Assembly (NCBI GenBank): GCA_964502465.1
Contig: CAZCWX010000163.1
Location: forward strand, 1 to 6,769
Direction: 5' to 3'
From: CAZCWX01 sp964502465
Lineage (GTDB): Bacteria > Desulfobacterota > Binatia > Bin18
Length of the DNA: 6,769 bases
Below the pieces are notes generated by a model. The model was not told the origin of the DNA. It saw only the letters and a list, made by a program, of their open reading frames with translations, and did no database searches. Positions 6,288 through 6,769 of the stretch are shown here, in pieces (the first letter of the stretch is position 1; each line of letters begins with the position of its first letter). The translations under genes were made by a program, and so were the position numbers.

Positions 6288-6605
6288 CCGAGCCGTGTCA
6301 AGAGACGTGGTGTGGAGTATCCCAAACTGGTCTGCTCAGGACCGCTGTGCTGTGCCTTGGATGTCGCGGTATGTGATGCGCTGGTACAGGCAGCCAGGAT
6401 TACAGTTGCGGAATTCTTGGCTCCACACGTCAACCGTGCGGTGGCCGTGAACGCCAGCCACCATGAGTCTTCGGTGGCCGATGCCTGTAAAGCTGCACTG
6501 CGAGCGCGGGCTGCTGGTTTTGCTTGCGTCAAGCTCAAAGTAGGAATGGTACGCAGTATAGATGAGGAATGCGAGCGAGTAGCAACCGTGCGCGCCGCTG
6601 ACGAC
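6288..6605 (+). pseudogene. Remnant of an enolase-superfamily gene, o-succinylbenzoate synthase (MenC) type
   Basis: The plus-strand frame beginning after TGA 6285-6287 is open to the window edge and encodes family-like sequence. It reads C-A-L-D-V-A-V-C-D-A-L-V-Q-A-A (6351-6395), the helix before the barrel. A-E-F-L-A-P-H-V and V-A-V-N-A follow (about 6408-6455). Next is A-A-L-R-A-R-A-A-G-F-A-C-V-K-L-K-V-G (6492-6545), containing the superfamily K-x-K whose second lysine is catalytic. D-E-E-C-E-R-V-A-T-V-R-A-A follows (6561-6599). In intact enzymes the metal-binding L-R-x-D-A-N-G strand should come next. Here it is replaced by D-D-L-P-D-G-S-N and unrelated sequence. No start codon with a ribosome site and no N-terminal capping domain is visible. 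MenC makes o-succinylbenzoate in menaquinone synthesis; another superfamily member is possible. Called a pseudogene because both ends are missing. Confidence 0.62.
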
Positions 6606-6769
6606 CTTCCTGATGGCAGCAATCAATTCCTCATCGGTCACCACCTGCAGGTGTTCACGGTAAAACTCTTCGGGAGAGAGGGGCTGCGGGACAGACCCTC
6701 TCTCCCTCTGAAGGGCCTCAGCCACAATTTTCAGCACCCGCTCTGGTTCAGCAGGTTTGGTGATAATCT
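6336..6769 (-). CDS. Partial minus-strand gene: probable receiver-domain end plus linker, running off the edge
   Basis: Open from the window edge to a stop at 6336-6338. The edge-proximal residues I-I-T-K-P-A-E-P-E-R-V-L-K-I-V-A-E-A-L resemble the last strand and helix of a response-regulator receiver domain, where K-P is the conserved switch lysine and cis-proline. A linker and P-E-E-F-Y-R-E-H-L-Q-V-V-T-D-E follow. The linker resembles the F-D-R-E-H-L-x-x-L-T-D segment I associate with receiver proteins that continue into PAS, GGDEF or kinase modules. Past about 6605 the frame runs antisense to the MenC-like remnant and its residues look meaningless. The real homology is therefore confined to roughly 6605-6769, and the gene appears truncated, losing any output domain. 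The phosphoacceptor Asp would lie outside the window. The family call rests on a short stretch. Confidence 0.4.
   Translation of the reverse strand, partial: IITKPAEPERVLKIVAEALQRERGSVPQPLSPEEFYREHLQVVTDEELIAAIRKVVSGAHGCYSLAFLIYTAYHSYFELDASKTSSPRSQCSFTGIGHRRLMVAGVHGHRTVDVWSQEFRNCNPGCLYQRITYRDIQGTAQRS

Noticed and set aside
6239..6290. TPP riboswitch upstream of thiE
   Set aside because: The conserved CTGAGA-type core and paired helices were not found in the minus-strand leader.
6642..6653. Perfect 12-bp palindrome CACCTGCAGGTG
   Set aside because: It falls inside the minus-strand receiver-like coding stretch, encodes H-L-Q-V there, and occurs once; chance is sufficient.

Overview
The window is a gene-dense bacterial chromosomal segment with mid-range G+C, many GTG/TTG starts and short intergenic gaps. 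Two copies of a dispersed palindromic repeat lie in the gene gaps. The gene mix is a two-subunit-type B12 mutase small subunit, an EthD-domain protein, a geranylgeranyl-reductase-family flavoprotein, a cytosolic-looking cobalamin/metal receptor, DnaB and ThiE. Together with the repeats it resembles uncultured deltaproteobacterial-like lineages (Binatota, Tectomicrobia or similar). This placement is an inference from style, not proof.

Layout: positions 12-5423 are entirely plus-strand. First comes the C-terminal-type cobalamin-binding subunit of an acyl-CoA mutase (12-425). An EthD-domain protein (511-852) follows, and its end overlaps the start of an FxLyD-type lipoprotein (845-1345). A gap of about 190 bp carries repeat element 1 (1381-1470). 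A second unit pairs an FAD-dependent reductase (1537-2727) with a small single-pass membrane protein (2732-3061), only 4 bp apart. A BtuF/TroA-fold receptor without a signal peptide (3127-3960) and the replicative helicase dnaB (4053-5423) follow. A repeat-bearing gap with element 2 (5424-5501) separates dnaB from the convergent minus-strand thiE (complement 5579-6238).

The last 530 bp is a scar. On the plus strand, about 6288-6605 encodes a recognisable central piece of an enolase-superfamily protein of the o-succinylbenzoate synthase (MenC) type. It has no visible start and loses family resemblance near 6600. From about 6605 to the edge, the minus strand instead encodes what looks like the end of a response-regulator receiver domain plus linker. 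Two broken or partial genes from opposite strands therefore meet here.

Functionally this is mostly housekeeping and metabolism: replication, thiamine phosphate synthesis, B12-dependent acyl-CoA rearrangement, and prenyl or other double-bond reduction. No CRISPR array, phage, transposase, tRNA, rRNA or convincing riboswitch was seen. I found no clear new multi-gene system. The points most worth a second look are the gene scar at the right edge, the signal-less cobalamin-type receptor, the unexplained reductase/membrane-protein pair and the composite palindromic repeats.
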